A DNA stretch of 41,649 nucleotides, from contig NZ_FOUY01000049.1 in NCBI RefSeq assembly GCF_900115005.1, forward strand, positions 1 through 41,649, read 5' to 3'. The position numbers and the translations under genes were made by a program. Shown here piece after piece: positions 40,576 to 41,649 of this stretch. Position 1 is the stretch's first letter, and the number at the start of each line of letters is the position of its first letter. Source of the DNA: Pseudonocardia ammonioxydans. GTDB lineage: Bacteria > Actinomycetota > Actinomycetes > Mycobacteriales > Pseudonocardiaceae. A model generated the notes under the pieces. It did no database searches. It was not told the DNA's origin and saw only the letters and a program-made list of their open reading frames with translations.

Positions 40576-41290
40576 CCCAGCAGGCTCTGCACCGATGGGG
40601 AGTGCCCCTCGCCCGATCGCGACGCGCATTCGCCCCCGACGCGCTGCAGGACCCGGCGAGGAGCACTCGTCGGATCAACGCGTCAGGAGCGCTGTGGATA
40701 CCCCCTCGATGCGGTGACGGGACCACCGACACGCCCGCGACGGACACAGCACGACGGACGCACAGCACCACGCCCGTGGCGCGCACCCCGGGCCGGCGCG
40801 GCGGGCGGCCTCCCGGACCGGGCGTACCGATCGCTGCACTCGATCCGTGGACCCAGCCGGGCCGCCGACCCCGAGCACCGGGCCGCGGCCTGCGGAACAC
40901 CTGTGGTGGGGCCGCCGACCGAACCCGGTACGCCGGAGCCCGGTGCCGCCGACGTCTCGGAGGACGCCAGGGAGGTCGACTGGCCGCCGCCGTACCGACC
41001 CCGGACGGAACCGCCTGAGGCCCGGTCTGCCGGACGACTCGTGCGGGCGATCGGGCTGCCGTCGAGACGGCAAAACCGCTGATCATGGCCGGTTCTCGTG
41101 GGTCCTGCCGATGGCCCGACCTCCGAGCAGACCATGCCGTGCCGCCGCCGCGAAGGCCGGAGTGCCCGGGGTCACAGGGATCGGTGATCGTCCGAAAACC
41201 GATGAGACAGGGGGTCGAGAACTCCGCGCCGGTCCGTGCCGCAGCACCTGACCAGCAACGACACCTGATGTTCGCCTGAGCGACCCCCCG
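40576..41290. other. long gap before the rRNA promoter
   Basis: About 715 bases with no gene I can support. Several open frames run through but show no domain, ribosome site or typical start context. Confidence 0.5.
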
Positions 41291-41292
41291 GT

Positions 41293-41322
41293 TTGACCCG
41301 GCCGAACACCGTGCCGTAACTT
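41293..41322 (+). promoter_or_regulatory. rrn promoter
   Basis: TTGACC (41293-41298) and TAACTT (41317-41322) are separated by 18 bases, about 290 bases before the 16S gene. They fit the strong vegetative promoter expected for an rRNA operon. Confidence 0.6.
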
Positions 41323-41500
41323 ATTCCTTGTCAGCGAGAGAGCCGGACAGAACGAGCCACTGAGGTTCGGTCAACAGGCCCGCTGGCCACAACAGGCCCC
41401 CGGTCGCGTCGGAGATATCCGGTGTGGTTACAGTGGTGGGGTCAAGGCGATCCGCCTTCTGGATCCGGTCTGGTGGCTGGTGATGGTGGTGCGGGTGTCC

Positions 41501-41520
41501 TTTGAGAACTCAACAGTGTG
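41501..41520 (+). promoter_or_regulatory. rRNA leader antitermination/processing motif
   Basis: The tttgagaactcaacag sequence, typical of leaders upstream of actinomycete 16S genes (box A/processing region), lies about 90 bases before the 16S start. Confidence 0.7.
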
Positions 41521-41610
41521 TCGAGCTATTTTGGTTTGGCGTTTTTGTGCCAGATTGTTTGTTCGGCTGTGATGCGACCCCGTCGTGTTGTGGCCGGTTT
41601 TTGTCAGGGT

Positions 41611-41649
41611 TTTTGTTGGAGAGTTTGATCCTGGCTCAGGACGAACGCT
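41611..41649 (+). rRNA. rrs: 16S ribosomal RNA, 5' end only
   Basis: gagagtttgatcctggctcag (from 41620) is the universal 16S 5' segment (27F region). The window ends after gacgaacgct, so only the first roughly 40 bases are present. The exact mature 5' end is approximate. Confidence 0.95.

Noticed and set aside
40714..41082. Open frame of 122 codons before the rrn operon
   Set aside because: Pro/Arg-rich composition without domain or ribosome site; probably chance in GC-rich DNA.

Overview
The window is high-GC (about 70%) actinobacterial DNA. Many GTG starts, a WhiB-type protein, DUF3040, TIGR02611 and TIGR03086 family genes, actinomycete integrative-element genes and an actinomycete-type rrn leader fit a Pseudonocardiaceae-like host. 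The genus is an inference and was not tested by a search.

Region 1 (1-13.1 kb) looks like the right part of one actinomycete integrative and conjugative element (AICE). It has a small regulatory gene, a KorSA-like GntR repressor with CGTCTAGACG-type operators, and a Pif-like Nudix protein. The cargo behind them is a tightly overlapping TIR / caspase-like protease / SLOG operon (related to TIR-caspase Thoeris immunity, with an added SLOG protein), a 1.2 kb non-coding stretch with two copies of a covarying hairpin element, and a type I restriction-modification operon (hsdM-hsdS-hsdR plus a YgjP-like metallopeptidase). The segment ends at a tRNA 3'-end fragment (13.05-13.09 kb).

Region 2 (13.1-25.38 kb) is a second AICE: int, xis, repSA, traSA/FtsK, a 54-aa zinc-finger gene, whiB-like, a hypothetical gene and a Pra-like activator, all on the minus strand. 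Its cargo is an HTH-sensor/PP2C-like pair, a three-gene ABC-3C defence-type operon and a McrA-like HNH nuclease. It ends with a strongly structured, minus-strand candidate RNA and a second tRNA 3' end with CCA. Neither tRNA fragment has a 5' half, so I read regions 1 and 2 as elements accreted in tandem at a tRNA gene whose intact copy lies outside the window. Much of the cargo appears less GC-rich than the AICE backbone.

Region 3 (25.4-41.65 kb) is chromosomal. An AbiE-type toxin-antitoxin pair comes first. It is followed by ordinary genes: glyoxalase-like, membrane-anchored gluzincin, TetR regulators, PF10118 hydrolase, YjbR, a DinB/TIGR03086 protein, a two-component system with a lipoprotein, a nicotianamine-synthase-like enzyme with a small zinc-ribbon protein, an SMR exporter, a DtxR-type regulator, Dps and a CvpA-like membrane protein. 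The window ends in the leader and first bases of a 16S rRNA gene.

The left two thirds is therefore a defence island on mobile elements. The best candidates for new biology are the TIR-caspase-SLOG operon, the covarying duplicated hairpins at 4.1-4.8 kb, and the minus-strand structured RNA at 25.05-25.18 kb.
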